Shown here: positions 8,148 through 17,446 of the stretch, piece by piece
Layout of the letters: each line of letters opens with the position of its first letter
Position numbering within the stretch: the stretch's first letter is position 1
NCBI RefSeq assembly: GCF_000367945.1
Contig: NZ_KB849179.1
Coordinates: forward strand, 608,605 to 664,435
Reading direction: 5' to 3'
Origin: Acinetobacter proteolyticus
GTDB lineage: Bacteria > Pseudomonadota > Gammaproteobacteria > Pseudomonadales > Moraxellaceae
DNA: 55,831 nucleotides
The notes under the pieces: generated by a model
What the model saw: the letters and a program-made list of their open reading frames with translations, nothing else
The model's database searches: none
Told to the model about the DNA's origin: nothing
Program-made: the position numbers and the translations under genes

Positions 8148-8618
8148 ATGATGATTCAGACTTTAAATTTAGCACCCATAGTTGGTGTTGGTGTGATGAT
8201 ATTAGATGATGCAGATCAAGTCTTATTAGGCCTGCGCATTAAAGTTGGTGAAGAACCTTCTTGGTGTTTTCCAGGTGGAAAAATTGAAGCTGGTGAAAGG
8301 TATGAACAATCAGCGCTAAGAGAAGTATTTGAAGAAACAGGCTTAAAGTTAGAAGAACAGAATATTAAACCATTTACGCTACTTATTGATCAGTCTTCGC
8401 GCGTTGTAAATACTACGGTGGGGCTGTCGTGTCAGTTACACAATAATAAGATGAAAGCACAAATTGTGGTCACCGAACCCGATGTTTTTGATAAATGGGC
8501 TTGGTTTAGCTTATCAGACTTACCCTCTAATTTATTTCCTGCATCGGAAGCAATGTTAAATGTTTGGAAAGAAGAAAAGCTACATGAGTCATGGGTTTCT
8601 TATCCGATAATGGCTTGA
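8148..8618 (+). CDS. NUDIX hydrolase
   Basis: 156 residues. The start at ATG 8148 (or 8151) is preceded by AAAGG; the open frame extends to a TTG at 8133 that would contain this site. The NUDIX box is complete: G-KIEAG-E then REVFEETGL (Gx5Ex7REUxEExGU), within residues ~45-70, binding Mg2+ for cleavage of a nucleoside diphosphate linked to another moiety. The opening PIVGVGVMILDDADQVLLG is the usual first strand. The exact substrate (oxidised nucleotide, dCTP, nucleotide sugar) cannot be read from the sequence. It is monocistronic. Confidence 0.88.
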   Translation: MMIQTLNLAPIVGVGVMILDDADQVLLGLRIKVGEEPSWCFPGGKIEAGERYEQSALREVFEETGLKLEEQNIKPFTLLIDQSSRVVNTTVGLSCQLHNNKMKAQIVVTEPDVFDKWAWFSLSDLPSNLFPASEAMLNVWKEEKLHESWVSYPIMA

Positions 8619-8947
8619 TCACTGTAAACCATGATTTACTCTGGTGAATATGTGATTTAAAAGGTTTTTTAATTTAAACCTTGGAGCTAGGGCCATCGCA
8701 AAAAGCGGTTTTATGAGACGCGAAAATAAATAGTGATGATTGGATTTTATTCATATAGAAATGAACTTAGATTCTATATTCGGATTTATATTCATCAAAT
8801 GAATTATTCGAGGTGGTTTAGAGGTATGATGTTTTGATACAAGCTAGTATGAATGATGAAAGCGTGTATATTTGGATGCGAGTTAAAGCTTCAAATAGAA
8901 AGATATAAGCCATTATTTCAGGCTTACCCAACGAATAAAATGAATCA
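8619..8947. other. Intergenic region without recognisable features
   Basis: 329 AT-rich bases between the NUDIX gene and the MFS gene. I see no gene, no strong hairpin and no repeat. The promoter of the downstream transporter presumably lies here. Confidence 0.5.
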
Positions 8948-10117
8948 ATGCCATCACTGACCATCAATACCAGACTCGCAGGCTTCTACTTTTTCTACTA
9001 TGCCATAGTCGGAACATTTATGCCGTATTGGAACCTGTATCTACAAGATCAGGGTTTCAATTATCAAGAGATCGGTATTCTTTCTTCAATTGCGATTATT
9101 ACCCGTTTTTTTGCACCATTAATTTGGGGCTGGATTGCTGATAAATCAGGAAAGCGAATGCTTTTGGTGCGTATTGCGACATGGATGGAAGCCTGTATCT
9201 GGTTTGCTATCTTCGTAATCCCGAATAGTTTCCAATCAGTGGCTTTACTGATGTTGATTTTCAGTTTCTTCCAAAATGCCATCTTGGCGCAGTTTGAAGG
9301 AGTGACTTTATTCTGGTTAGGCGAAAAACGTGCGGAACTCTATGGCAAAGTACGTAAATGGGGATCTGTTGGTTTTATTGTGGGTGTATTTGTCATAGGG
9401 GCTTTGCTGGAAGTCATTCCGATTTCAATGTTGCCAATCTTACTTCTCTCTGTTTCATTTCTGGCTTTTCTCTGGTCATTTAGTATCAAAGAACCTGAGC
9501 ATGCACCGAGCTCTCAGAAAACGCTTGAACCGCTACTACCGATTTTAAAACGGCCCATCGTCGCGGTATTTTTTAGTATCGAATTTATTTTGCTGTTTTC
9601 ATTGGCGCCATTTTATAGCTTTTATAGTAACTATTTAAAAGAAATTGGCTTTAGCACCACACAAATCGGCAGTTTATGGGCGATGGGGGTGATTGCTGAA
9701 ATCGTCATGTTTGCTGTGGCACAAAAGCTGTTCTTTACCCGCTTTTCTTGGCGAACATTGGTGGTGATTTGCCTTGTTTTAACCAGTTTACGTTGGTTCT
9801 TGGTTGGCATCTTGGGAAGCAACTATATTGGGCAGCTGTTAGCGCAATGTTTACATGCCTTTAGTTTTGGTCTATTCCATCTGATTGCCATGAAAGTGAT
9901 TTTCCAGAACTTTACACCAGAGCAACAAGGCCGAGGACAGGCGTTGTATAGCACCATGTGGGGCTTAGGGGTGGCATCTGGAAGTTTATTGGCAGGGCAT
10001 TACTGGCAAATATTTTCAGGTGCGACCATTTTCTACTGTGCCAGTGTGGTGGTTTTGTTTGGTTTATTGCTGGTGCTATGGCTGCCAAATCAAGTGGAAA
10101 CAGCAGCCAAAACTTAG
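8948..10117 (+). CDS. MFS transporter of the HcaT (phenylpropionate permease-like) group
   Basis: 389 residues with about 12 membrane helices. The opening GFYFFYYAIVGTFMPYWNLY, the paired LAPLIWGWIADKSGKR-type loop (here FFAPLIWGWIADKSGKR) and the late QGRGQALYSTMWGLGVASG segment are typical of the MFS_1-like/HcaT family (PF12832), whose few studied members were named for 3-phenylpropionate uptake. The real substrate is unknown. It converges with the amidase gene with one base between stop codons and no separate terminator. Confidence 0.8.
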   Translation: MPSLTINTRLAGFYFFYYAIVGTFMPYWNLYLQDQGFNYQEIGILSSIAIITRFFAPLIWGWIADKSGKRMLLVRIATWMEACIWFAIFVIPNSFQSVALLMLIFSFFQNAILAQFEGVTLFWLGEKRAELYGKVRKWGSVGFIVGVFVIGALLEVIPISMLPILLLSVSFLAFLWSFSIKEPEHAPSSQKTLEPLLPILKRPIVAVFFSIEFILLFSLAPFYSFYSNYLKEIGFSTTQIGSLWAMGVIAEIVMFAVAQKLFFTRFSWRTLVVICLVLTSLRWFLVGILGSNYIGQLLAQCLHAFSFGLFHLIAMKVIFQNFTPEQQGRGQALYSTMWGLGVASGSLLAGHYWQIFSGATIFYCASVVVLFGLLLVLWLPNQVETAAKT

Positions 10118-10118
10118 A

Positions 10119-11609
10119 CTAGATTTGGATATTCTTATATTGTGGCAGCCACGGTTGTGCTTGTTCTAATTGAGCAGCAAGTTGCAACAAGCGGTCTTCA
10201 CGTCCAAAAGGTGCAATAAACTGGCTACCCAGTGGCATACCGTGTTTATTCCAGAACAAAGGGACTGACATGGCAGGTAGGCCTGTTACATTGGCGAGCT
10301 GGGTAAAAGGTACCCAACTTAAATTGTCCTGCACCATTTTCTCAACCAGTTTGCCTTGAGCCAGATAATGTGCTTTACCCATTTTTAACAAGCCTTTTAA
10401 AATAGGTTTCTGCCAAGTTGGGGTGGCAACTTCACCATTTTTTGGGGCGACTGAAGCGGTGGTTGGGGTGAGGTAGAAGTCATATTTTTCAAAGAAAATA
10501 TTCATCTGGGTGCTGTATAGTCCCCAATTATTGAGGGTATGAATATATTCTGTCGCTGTGGTCTTTGCTCCAAAAGCGGCCAAAGCAATCGAGTCTAGTT
10601 CAAAATCGCGATCGGTAGCACCTGCCATTTGCTTGATTTGCGCTTGCATATAAGAGAACTGGCAGAACCATGTGGTAACGAAATCTTTTGCTAGTTCCAA
10701 ACCGTCAATTTGTGGGCGATCTTCAACCACAATATGACCCAATGACTCTAATAGCTTCGCAGTTTGTTGCACGGCTTGGATTGCGTCTTTAGAAAGCTTG
10801 GTGCCAATTGGTGATTGGGTACTGAACGCAATGCGGAGCTTCTTTGGTGCTTGCTGAATTACATCTAAATATTTTTGTTCAGGGGCTTCAATTCGAAATA
10901 ATGAGGTTTGTTCTGGACCTTGTACTGCATCCAGCATGGCTGCACTATCTCGCACGGTTTTGCTGAGTATATGTTGCATAGCCGCGCCATGCATGGCTTC
11001 ACTAAATTTTGGTCCCCAAGGCGTACGTCCACGACTGGGTTTGAGTCCAAATAAACCACAATATGAAGCAGGGATACGAATTGATCCACCGCCATCACCC
11101 GCACCCGCAATAGGGACTAAGCCGCCTGCAACAGCCGAAGCAGAACCGCCTGAAGATCCACCGCTGTTATGTTTTAAATTCCAAGGATTATGGCATGCTC
11201 CCCAAGCATCAGGCTCAGTAATCCCTTTAATACCAAATTCAGGCGTGTTGGTTCGTCCAAAAGTGACAATACCAGTTTGTTCCCAGCGATTGACAATTTC
11301 TGCATTAAAGTCTGGCGTGTAACTGATTTTTTTTAATGCTTGACTGCCATAAGAGGTGGGCACACCTTGGTATTCTTGGAATAGGTCTTTGACGAGAAAA
11401 GGTACGCCTGCAAATGCACCAGTAAGGTTTTGTTGCGCACGTTGTTTGGCTTGTTCGTACATTGGGATAATGATGGCATTCAGTTTCGGATTGACTTGAT
11501 TGCTTCTTTGCAATGCAATTTCAAGCAGCTCTGACGGGTGAACTTCTTTGTTTTTGACCAGTTGAGCTAGTCCGAGACCGTCGTATTGTACGTATTCAGA
11601 AAATTTCAT
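10119..11609 (-). CDS. Amidase signature family hydrolase
   Basis: 496 residues from ATG 11609 (MKFSEYVQYDGLGLAQLVKN); the open frame extends 90 bases further but with no ribosome site and a hydrophobic start unlike the family. It has the Ser-cisSer-Lys triad: Lys in VPFLVKDLFQEYQG, cis-Ser in GGSSGGSASAVAGG and nucleophile Ser in GAGDGGGSIRIPASYCG. Members hydrolyse amide bonds (aliphatic or aryl amides, nylon oligomers, or Gln in GatA). The absence of gatB/gatC neighbours and the sequence around the triad suggest a stand-alone catabolic amidase rather than GatA. Substrate unknown. No signal peptide, so cytoplasmic. Confidence 0.88.
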   Translation of the reverse strand: MKFSEYVQYDGLGLAQLVKNKEVHPSELLEIALQRSNQVNPKLNAIIIPMYEQAKQRAQQNLTGAFAGVPFLVKDLFQEYQGVPTSYGSQALKKISYTPDFNAEIVNRWEQTGIVTFGRTNTPEFGIKGITEPDAWGACHNPWNLKHNSGGSSGGSASAVAGGLVPIAGAGDGGGSIRIPASYCGLFGLKPSRGRTPWGPKFSEAMHGAAMQHILSKTVRDSAAMLDAVQGPEQTSLFRIEAPEQKYLDVIQQAPKKLRIAFSTQSPIGTKLSKDAIQAVQQTAKLLESLGHIVVEDRPQIDGLELAKDFVTTWFCQFSYMQAQIKQMAGATDRDFELDSIALAAFGAKTTATEYIHTLNNWGLYSTQMNIFFEKYDFYLTPTTASVAPKNGEVATPTWQKPILKGLLKMGKAHYLAQGKLVEKMVQDNLSWVPFTQLANVTGLPAMSVPLFWNKHGMPLGSQFIAPFGREDRLLQLAAQLEQAQPWLPQYKNIQI

Positions 11610-11811
11610 GGCTTTTATCCCTAAAGCTAAATCTTTATAAAGTAAATAATTAAGCACAAATTGGAAAATAGCATACCTAAAAAAAGCCAAAACATGCAAT
11701 TCAATGATATGGTAAAAATATTGTGTTTATATGGTTATGAATGCATGTTTTTATCAAAAAATATGCTAATTTAAGCCTATGCACCGTTAAGATGACGACT
11801 TAATTAAATCT

Positions 11812-12291
11812 ATGAAAAATATTTATATTATTGGATTATTATGGGCTTGCTCAACATGGACTATGGCAGAGACGGTCGTAAATGACAAAGCAACAGTAAC
11901 CCCACAGCAGATCACGAAAGCAAACGCAATTCGTGTTACTACTCGTCCAGAAATCATGGGCTTGTGGGGAATGGAAATTCCGAACAATAAAAAATGTGTC
12001 GAGTACTATAATTTCCGTGGTACCAGTGATGTCGTGGTTAAAAGCGGTCAAGAATGGTCTTATGGCTTATATGATTATCAACCTTCAGAAGATCATAAAG
12101 AGCGTTTACCTGCACTGATTTTACAAATCAAATATGACAATAATGAAATGGACTGTTCAGGTCAAAAGCAAGATCAAACAGGTGAGGTTTCTCAATATTT
12201 CGTGAAGTGGGCCAATGATTCGACCATTGATTTTTGTGCCAGTGAAAAAGGTGATAAATGCTTTGCCACGCTACGCCGTGTTTTACCCTAA
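11812..12291 (+). CDS. Exported hypothetical protein
   Basis: 159 residues. The N-terminus MKNIYIIGLLWACSTWTMA is a signal peptide with a probable cut before ETVV, so the mature protein of about 140 residues is periplasmic or secreted. The middle reads IMGLWGMEIPNNKKCVEYYNF, and four Cys residues (KKCVEY, DCSGQ, DFCASE, KCFATL) could form two disulfides. The short beta-rich core suggests a lipocalin-like or small sandwich fold, but I do not recognise the family beyond a likely Acinetobacter-conserved protein. Monocistronic, with a terminator shared with accC. Confidence 0.75.
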   Translation: MKNIYIIGLLWACSTWTMAETVVNDKATVTPQQITKANAIRVTTRPEIMGLWGMEIPNNKKCVEYYNFRGTSDVVVKSGQEWSYGLYDYQPSEDHKERLPALILQIKYDNNEMDCSGQKQDQTGEVSQYFVKWANDSTIDFCASEKGDKCFATLRRVLP

Positions 12292-12304
12292 ATCGATTGA
12301 GTTA

Positions 12305-12336
12305 TAAAAAAAGCCTCTTATTGAAGAGGCTTTTTT
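12305..12336. terminator. Bidirectional terminator between the exported protein gene and accC
   Basis: Stem AAAAAAGCCTCTT/AAGAGGCTTTTTT with an ATTG loop; T-runs occur in both directions. Confidence 0.9.
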
Positions 12337-12338
12337 AT

Positions 12339-13703
12339 TTAGGCTTTTTCAGCTTGTTGTTCTAGCTGCTTTAGCAAATGTTTTTCAAGATAATGAATAT
12401 CCATTGCCTGTTCACAGAAGTTTTTATCTTTCAAGATCAGATCTTTATGCAATGGAATATTGGTCTTGATACCAGTTAGAATCATTTCATCTAAAGCTTG
12501 GCGCATGCGAGCCAAAGAGGTTTCACGATCTTTACCATGGGCAATTAATTTTGCAATCATTGAATCATAGTAAGGTGGAATGCTATAGCCTTGATAAATG
12601 TGCGAGTCCAAACGGATTCCCGCGCCACCTGGTGCATAGAAATTTTCAATTTTCCCAGGAGATGGCAAGAAGGTAGTTGGATCTTCAGCATTGATACGGC
12701 ATTCAATCGCATGACCTTTTACTTCGATTTGGTCTTGTTCAAGCTCTAAGCCTAAACCGGCCGCAATACGAAGTTGCTGCTCAATAATATCTACACCAGT
12801 CACCATTTCAGTGACAGGGTGTTCTACTTGAACACGGGTATTCATCTCGATAAAGAAGAATTCACCATCTTCAAATAAAAACTCGAATGTTCCCGCACCA
12901 CGATACTGCATTAACTTACAGGCATTCACACACGCTTCTAAAATATCAGCACGTGCTTGTTCTGGTAAGTTTGGAGCAGGTGCTTCTTCCAACACTTTTT
13001 GGTGGCGACGTTGTAAAGAACAGTCGCGATCATAGAGGTGAATCGCATGGCCATTACCATCCCCGAGAACCTGTACTTCGACATGGCGTGGTTTCTGTAA
13101 GAAACGTTCCATATACACTGTATCATCACCAAACCACATTTCCGCATCACGTTGTGCCGCTTGAACAGATTCAAGCAGGGTATCGACACGCTCTACGATA
13201 CGCATACCACGACCACCACCACCAGAAGCCGCTTTGACGATCAATGGGAAGCCGATTTCTTTGGCTTCAGCAAGCGCATTGTGAATGGTTACCGCATGGT
13301 CACAACCTGGTACGGTTGGTACGCCTGACTTTTTCATCGCGATAATCGCAGAAACTTTATTCCCCATCAGGCGAATATGTTCAGGACGTGGCCCAATGAA
13401 GATAAAGCCTGAGCTTTCTACAATTTCAGCGAATTCAGCATTTTCAGATAAAAAGCCATAACCTGGATGAATGGCATCCGCACCTGTAATTTCCGCAGCA
13501 GTAATAATTGCAGGAATATTTAAATAGCTTTCACTACTTGCACCCGGTCCGATACATACTGCTTCATCAACGAAGCGTAAGTGCATTAAATCTTTATCGG
13601 CATCTGAATAGATACCTACTGTTTTAATGCCAAGAGTTTTACAAGCCCGAGTAATTCGTAAAGCGATTTCACCACGGTTTGCAATTAATACTTTTTGCAA
13701 CAT
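12339..13703 (-). CDS. accC: Acetyl-CoA carboxylase biotin carboxylase subunit
   Basis: ATP-dependent carboxylation of the biotin on AccB, the first half-reaction of fatty acid synthesis. 454 residues, standard length. The N-terminal fold begins [20 protein letters not shown]. The ATP-grasp domain carries the glycine-rich loop [14 protein letters not shown] and the metal/bicarbonate region [20 protein letters not shown]. The C-terminal domain includes [13 protein letters not shown]. It is the third gene of the aroQ-accB-accC operon, 17 bases after accB. Confidence 0.98.
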   Translation of the reverse strand: MLQKVLIANRGEIALRITRACKTLGIKTVGIYSDADKDLMHLRFVDEAVCIGPGASSESYLNIPAIITAAEITGADAIHPGYGFLSENAEFAEIVESSGFIFIGPRPEHIRLMGNKVSAIIAMKKSGVPTVPGCDHAVTIHNALAEAKEIGFPLIVKAASGGGGRGMRIVERVDTLLESVQAAQRDAEMWFGDDTVYMERFLQKPRHVEVQVLGDGNGHAIHLYDRDCSLQRRHQKVLEEAPAPNLPEQARADILEACVNACKLMQYRGAGTFEFLFEDGEFFFIEMNTRVQVEHPVTEMVTGVDIIEQQLRIAAGLGLELEQDQIEVKGHAIECRINAEDPTTFLPSPGKIENFYAPGGAGIRLDSHIYQGYSIPPYYDSMIAKLIAHGKDRETSLARMRQALDEMILTGIKTNIPLHKDLILKDKNFCEQAMDIHYLEKHLLKQLEQQAEKA

Positions 13704-13720
13704 AGGAATCCCCAGACTAA

Positions 13721-14140
13721 TTATGCACGGTAGCGGAAAAGTGGTTGACCGAATTGGATCACTTCACCATTTTTCACTAAAATTTCTTCAATGACACCGC
13801 TCTTAGTCGCTTCAATCGGGTTCATGATTTTCATCGCTTCAATGATCCCCAATGTTTCACCCGCAGAAACTGTTTGACCTACATTTACAAATGGCGCTTC
13901 GCCTGGACTCGGTGCTGCATAGAACACACCAACCATTGGAGAAGTTTCAACAGCACCACGAGGGGTTTTTACTGCTGGCGCTGGAGCAGAAGCTGTTGGC
14001 GCTGCTGCAACTGGCGCTGCTGCATAAACAGGGGTAGGACGAGTTAATGAGATGGATTGGTCACCTTCCTTAACTTCAATCGCTTGTAAGTCAGATTCAA
14101 TCATCAAATCGATGAGTTTCTTGATTTTACGGATATCCAT
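13721..14140 (-). CDS. accB: Acetyl-CoA carboxylase biotin carboxyl carrier protein
   Basis: 139 residues. An N-terminal helix ([19 protein letters not shown]) is followed by an Ala/Pro-rich flexible linker at about residues 35-60 and the biotinyl domain. The biotinylated Lys is in [10 protein letters not shown], and the thumb-loop region [15 protein letters not shown] is present. It shuttles carboxybiotin between AccC and the carboxyltransferase. Located between aroQ (27 bases upstream) and accC. Confidence 0.98.
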   Translation of the reverse strand: MDIRKIKKLIDLMIESDLQAIEVKEGDQSISLTRPTPVYAAAPVAAAPTASAPAPAVKTPRGAVETSPMVGVFYAAPSPGEAPFVNVGQTVSAGETLGIIEAMKIMNPIEATKSGVIEEILVKNGEVIQFGQPLFRYRA

Positions 14141-14167
14141 GAGTGAGCATTCCTAATGTGTTTAAAA

Positions 14168-14617
14168 TTAGTTAGAAGATTGAATTTTTTCGATAGCGTA
14201 ATCGAGAGCAAAGGAATAACCCTTTGCACCTAAGCCACAAATTACGCCAATGGCTTTATCTGATAAATATGAGTGATGACGGAATGATTCACGGGCGTGA
14301 ACATTTGACAAATGAACCTCAATAAATGGGATGGCAACACCAAGTAGGGCGTCACGTAAAGCAACTGATGTGTGGGTCAAGGCAGCAGGATTGATGATGA
14401 TAAATTTCACACCTTCGGTTTGTGCTTGATGAATGCGATCGACAATCGCACCTTCCCAGTTACTTTGAAAAGAATCTAGAGTAAGTGATGCATGTTGAGC
14501 TTGAGCAGTGAGTTGCTGGTTAATATCATCTAAAGTGAGATAACCATAAACCTCTGGTTCGCGCTTTCCTAGCAAGTTCAAATTCGGTCCGTGAATCACC
14601 AAAATGGTTGAGCTCAT
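14168..14617 (-). CDS. aroQ: Type II 3-dehydroquinate dehydratase
   Basis: Third step of the shikimate pathway: 3-dehydroquinate to 3-dehydroshikimate. 149 residues, typical of the dodecameric type II enzyme. Motifs: [19 protein letters not shown] near the start, including the flexible lid Arg, then [16 protein letters not shown] and [16 protein letters not shown] with the catalytic His and substrate-binding residues. First gene of the operon with accB and accC, an order common in gammaproteobacteria. Confidence 0.97.
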   Translation of the reverse strand: MSSTILVIHGPNLNLLGKREPEVYGYLTLDDINQQLTAQAQHASLTLDSFQSNWEGAIVDRIHQAQTEGVKFIIINPAALTHTSVALRDALLGVAIPFIEVHLSNVHARESFRHHSYLSDKAIGVICGLGAKGYSFALDYAIEKIQSSN

Positions 14618-15298
14618 TCAGCCTGCTCCAATTCTAAATCTGCAAAAGTTTTTTGCAAGATGTCTGCAAAGTTTGCTTATTATGGCACAAAATTCTGCAA
14701 TTTTTTTATAATTTGTTTTAATCGATGAAGAAATTTGCATACCAAGCATGGTGCATATAATGAAAACTTTGCAAGGAATTGGCAATGTTAAAATATGACA
14801 AAATTTAGCGTAATTTAATTTTTAAACATTTTAAACTGAATTGCCCCATTTCGTTCATGGCAATTGTGTAACTCAGCAGTCAAATGATTTAAATTTATAT
14901 CTAACGATCTAATTTAAATACCAGCAAAAAGACATTTTGATATACAATTAAATGAGAAAGGAGTGCGTGATTTTTTGATTTTAACATATTGTTTTTAAAT
15001 ATTTTAATTCTTTTTTATGCAGATATTTCATACAAAGTTGAAAAAAACTGCAGATCCACTTTTAGATACTATTTACTACGCACAAAGCAAGAGAAGTACA
15101 GCACTGAATCCTATTGACTCCAATGATTATGAATTGAACATTTATATCGCTTATCCAGTTGGCAGAAATGATAAAATTTCACTTTGGAGATGGCAGTTAA
15201 TGACATAAAAATGTCCGAAAAAGATATCCATGCTTTGAATAAGATAACATTACTTAAGAGCTTGCTTTTGATTGGGGCAATCTCTTATGGGTCTTTCA
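14618..15298. other. AT-rich intergenic region, possible unidentified plus-strand transcript
   Basis: About 680 bases without a convincing gene. The left part must hold the aroQ promoter (minus strand). On the plus strand two short ORFs (15017-15208 and 15184-15366) lack ribosome binding sites. A strong plus-strand terminator at 15299-15330 nevertheless suggests that a transcript, perhaps a small RNA, ends here. Confidence 0.45.
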
Positions 15299-15331
15299 AA
15301 GCTGTCTTGGTACATCAAGACAGCTTTTTTT
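15299..15331 (+). terminator. Rho-independent terminator oriented plus, with no evident gene upstream
   Basis: Stem AGCTGTCTTG/CAAGACAGCT with a GTACAT-type loop, followed by seven T residues on the plus strand. On the minus strand only three T follow, so it is a weaker end for nasS (stop at 15342). Confidence 0.8.
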
Positions 15332-15341
15332 ATTTTTGTTT

Positions 15342-16376
15342 CTATGACTGGGTCGAAGCTGCTTGATAGGTCTGAGTGAGTAAACAGCGTTGTGCCTGAT
15401 CCGAATAAGACGTTTTATCTAATGCGAAACTATTCCATTTATGCATTTGCTGAAATAGCCATTCAAAATCTTTTACTTTCGGTTCAGCACTGTCTTGCAC
15501 AAAATTCCGAATGATATTTTGGATGGTAAAATATTTTTCGACATGTATTTCTGCTGAGCAATGGAATTGGATTACATCAAATTCAATCATAAGTTGCCAT
15601 ACAGGGGTGAAATCATCTAGTTGCCGCAACTCTTGCTGCGCTTTCATGATTGCACTGGTTAAGGCAATCAAAGAGTGCGGATGTTGTTGCGCCCATTCCT
15701 GCGTAACAGCTAAGACTTTGTCTGCAACATTGGGAATAATCTGTTGGCTCGAACAGACGATGTGGCTTAAGCCCTGTAACTCGGCTTGAGTATTCCAAGG
15801 TTCTCCGACACAAAACCCATCTATTAAATGGTTACTGATCGCCTCGACCATATAAGGAGGTGGCAGGGTTTTCATTTGAATGGATTGCGCCAGTTTAGGA
15901 TCAGCCAAGGCCAACCATTCTCTGAGACAATAGTGATGAATCGAGTGTTGGAATACATGTGCCAAAGAGACGTTTTGATCTTGGCGGATATAATCCGTCA
16001 GTTTCTGTGCGGAGCTCTCTGCGTTGTCTTGTTTCTGAATATTTAGCGCATAACAGAGCTTTTGGCTTAAGCTGATAAAGGCTCGATTTTCACTCAATAC
16101 GATAGGGGTTTGCAGGGGAATCCCAATTTGATCGGTTCCGACTGCTGCTGCTGGCAGCATGGCAGACAGGCAATGAGCGGCATCGAGTAAGCCAAAAGCT
16201 AAACGATCACGTAAGCTGGCCCAAGATGCTTCCTTGACTAAATTGACATTTAAACCAACTTCTTCAAAAAAACCACGCTGTTTGGCCCAGAGTAATGCGA
16301 CACAATCAAGTAAGGGAATATAGCCCAGTTGTAATTCGGTTTTTTCTACTTTTGCTAATTCGACTAAATGGCTCAT
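15342..16376 (-). CDS. nasS: NasS-type cytoplasmic nitrate/nitrite sensor
   Basis: 344 residues related to the NrtA/NasF nitrate-binding proteins of ABC transporters (ELQLGYIPLLDCVALLWAKQ, then WASLRDRLAFGLLDAAHCLSAM and GFCVGEPWN). It has no signal peptide or lipobox, which fits NasS rather than a periplasmic transporter component. In studied systems NasS binds NasT without nitrate and releases it when nitrate or nitrite binds. The ATG follows the nasT stop codon with no gap, so the two are translationally coupled. No nrtB/nrtC permease genes lie nearby. Confidence 0.9.
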   Translation of the reverse strand: MSHLVELAKVEKTELQLGYIPLLDCVALLWAKQRGFFEEVGLNVNLVKEASWASLRDRLAFGLLDAAHCLSAMLPAAAVGTDQIGIPLQTPIVLSENRAFISLSQKLCYALNIQKQDNAESSAQKLTDYIRQDQNVSLAHVFQHSIHHYCLREWLALADPKLAQSIQMKTLPPPYMVEAISNHLIDGFCVGEPWNTQAELQGLSHIVCSSQQIIPNVADKVLAVTQEWAQQHPHSLIALTSAIMKAQQELRQLDDFTPVWQLMIEFDVIQFHCSAEIHVEKYFTIQNIIRNFVQDSAEPKVKDFEWLFQQMHKWNSFALDKTSYSDQAQRCLLTQTYQAASTQS

Positions 16377-16967
16377 CTATTCATCCTTTAGTTGATTATT
16401 TAAAAGTTGTTGGGCATCCAGTAAACGCCGTGCCATTTCTCCAATGGTCATGCGGTGGCTCATGGCATTTTTTCTAAGTAATTGAAATGCAGTATCCTCA
16501 CTTAAGCCATGCAGTTGCATTAGCAATACTTTGGCTTTTTCGACATCCTTACGGTCTGCCAACTTGGTTTTAGCATCTTTGAGGTCACATTCCAGCTTTT
16601 TATGCTTTTTATATTGCTCAATTGAAATGTCTAAAATGGTGTGTAAGCGACTCGGATCAATACCATCGACGATATAGGCAGTAATCCCGGCATCAATGGC
16701 TTGTTTGATGGTGTCTTTATCGGTGTTCTTGGTAAACAAGACCGTAGGTAGATCAAAGTTGCTAACACAACTTTCAATCACATCGCGATGTGGATGATCC
16801 ATATCAAGCAGAATCACATCGGCTTGAAGATGTTCGAGTTTAAAAATATTGAGATGATCCAGAGTAAAACAAGCGACTACATCAAAGTCATGTTCAATCA
16901 AACAGGTTTTTATGTATTCAGCCCGAGCCTGGTCGTCATCAATAAGTGCGATCTTGAGTTTCGGCAT
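16377..16967 (-). CDS. nasT: NasT-type ANTAR antiterminator response regulator
   Basis: 196 residues. The receiver domain (residues 1-120: KIALIDDDQARAEYI, phospho-acceptor region ADVILLDMDHPH) precedes a coiled linker (LECDLKDAKTKLADRKDVEK) and a C-terminal ANTAR RNA-binding domain (KAKVLLMQLHGLSEDTAFQL then MARRLLDAQQLLN). ANTAR domains bind RNA with two hexaloop hairpins and block a terminator. A matching leader is visible on the opposite strand at 17384-17446 before the nitrate genes. Its own promoter appears to be the sigma-54 site at 17030-17045, predicting a leader of about 50 bases. Confidence 0.93.
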   Translation of the reverse strand: MPKLKIALIDDDQARAEYIKTCLIEHDFDVVACFTLDHLNIFKLEHLQADVILLDMDHPHRDVIESCVSNFDLPTVLFTKNTDKDTIKQAIDAGITAYIVDGIDPSRLHTILDISIEQYKKHKKLECDLKDAKTKLADRKDVEKAKVLLMQLHGLSEDTAFQLLRKNAMSHRMTIGEMARRLLDAQQLLNNQLKDE

Positions 16968-17029
16968 AATATTTAGGTCAAACGGTGGGGTTGTGCACAG
17001 GTATAAAGTGCTGTGCGTATTGTTTTTGA

Positions 17030-17045
17030 AGCAAAATTAGTGCCA
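17030..17045 (-). promoter_or_regulatory. Sigma-54 promoter of nasTS
   Basis: On the minus strand, TGGCAC-N5-TTGCT (17045 to 17030) matches the -24/-12 consensus exactly. Transcription would begin near 17019, about 50 bases before nasT. Confidence 0.75.
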
Positions 17046-17175
17046 GTAAAAGTATTTTGATTTCTTATTCGGTGCAATCGCTCCATGGGGCGTATTGTTT
17101 ATGCGCTTTATTGTACCGTTATGAGGGAAGAGAAGAAATGGAGAAAATGGGTTTCTGTATCTGAGAAGAAAACAT

Positions 17176-17190
17176 GCACTCTTTAAGTGC
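17176..17190. promoter_or_regulatory. NtrC-like enhancer site
   Basis: GCAC-N7-GTGC is the NtrC core palindrome. It lies about 160 bp upstream of the predicted nasT start site and 195 bp upstream of the nitrate operon start site, a normal range for an enhancer serving both divergent sigma-54 promoters. Confidence 0.6.
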
Positions 17191-17356
17191 GTAAAAAGAG
17201 TTGTTTTGAAGCAGTGCGGATTGTGCTTTAAAACAGGTCATTGCACAGAATGCATCATATAGACCCAAATTGATTATATTTTTTTATAAATTTAAAATAT
17301 ATAAAATCTATATAAAACAATAGTTAATTCTGTATTTTTGGGGAGGGCTCTCATAC

Positions 17357-17373
17357 TTGGCACAGCATTTGCT
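17357..17373 (+). promoter_or_regulatory. Sigma-54 promoter of the nitrate/nitrite assimilation operon
   Basis: TTGGCAC-N5-TTGCT is a full match to the -24/-12 consensus, with TGGCAC at 17358-17363 and TTGCT at 17369-17373. The predicted start site is about 17384. Confidence 0.85.
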
Positions 17374-17383
17374 GTCTATTCCT

Positions 17384-17446
17384 TGAGTCAAAGATGACTT
17401 GCAAAATTGTAAGACGGCCAACGATGTCCGATCTGATCGGTTTGTT
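17384..17446 (+). ncRNA. ANTAR-type two-hexaloop leader RNA (NasT target) with possible attenuator
   Basis: Two hairpins follow the predicted transcription start. P1 has stem AGTC/GACT (plus two wobble pairs) around loop AAAGAT (17390-17395). P2 has stem CGGCC/GTCCG with one mismatch around loop AACGAT (17420-17425). Both loops have A at position 1 and G at position 4, the bases conserved in ANTAR targets. The 3' arm of P2 overlaps a competing hairpin CCGAT-CTG-ATCGG (17428-17440) followed by TTTGTT, a plausible weak terminator. Binding of NasT to P1/P2 would then prevent termination. A longer hairpin follows (17442-17469, 11-bp stem, loop GCGTGA) without a T-tract. Structure was folded by eye. 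Confidence 0.7.

Noticed and set aside
15017..15208. 63-residue plus-strand ORF
   Set aside because: No ribosome site, ordinary random composition, very AT-rich surroundings. Kept only as part of the possible untranslated transcript.
15184..15366. 60-residue plus-strand ORF with a hydrophobic stretch
   Set aside because: It runs through the strong terminator hairpin at 15299-15331 and into the nasS 3' end, and has no good start site.
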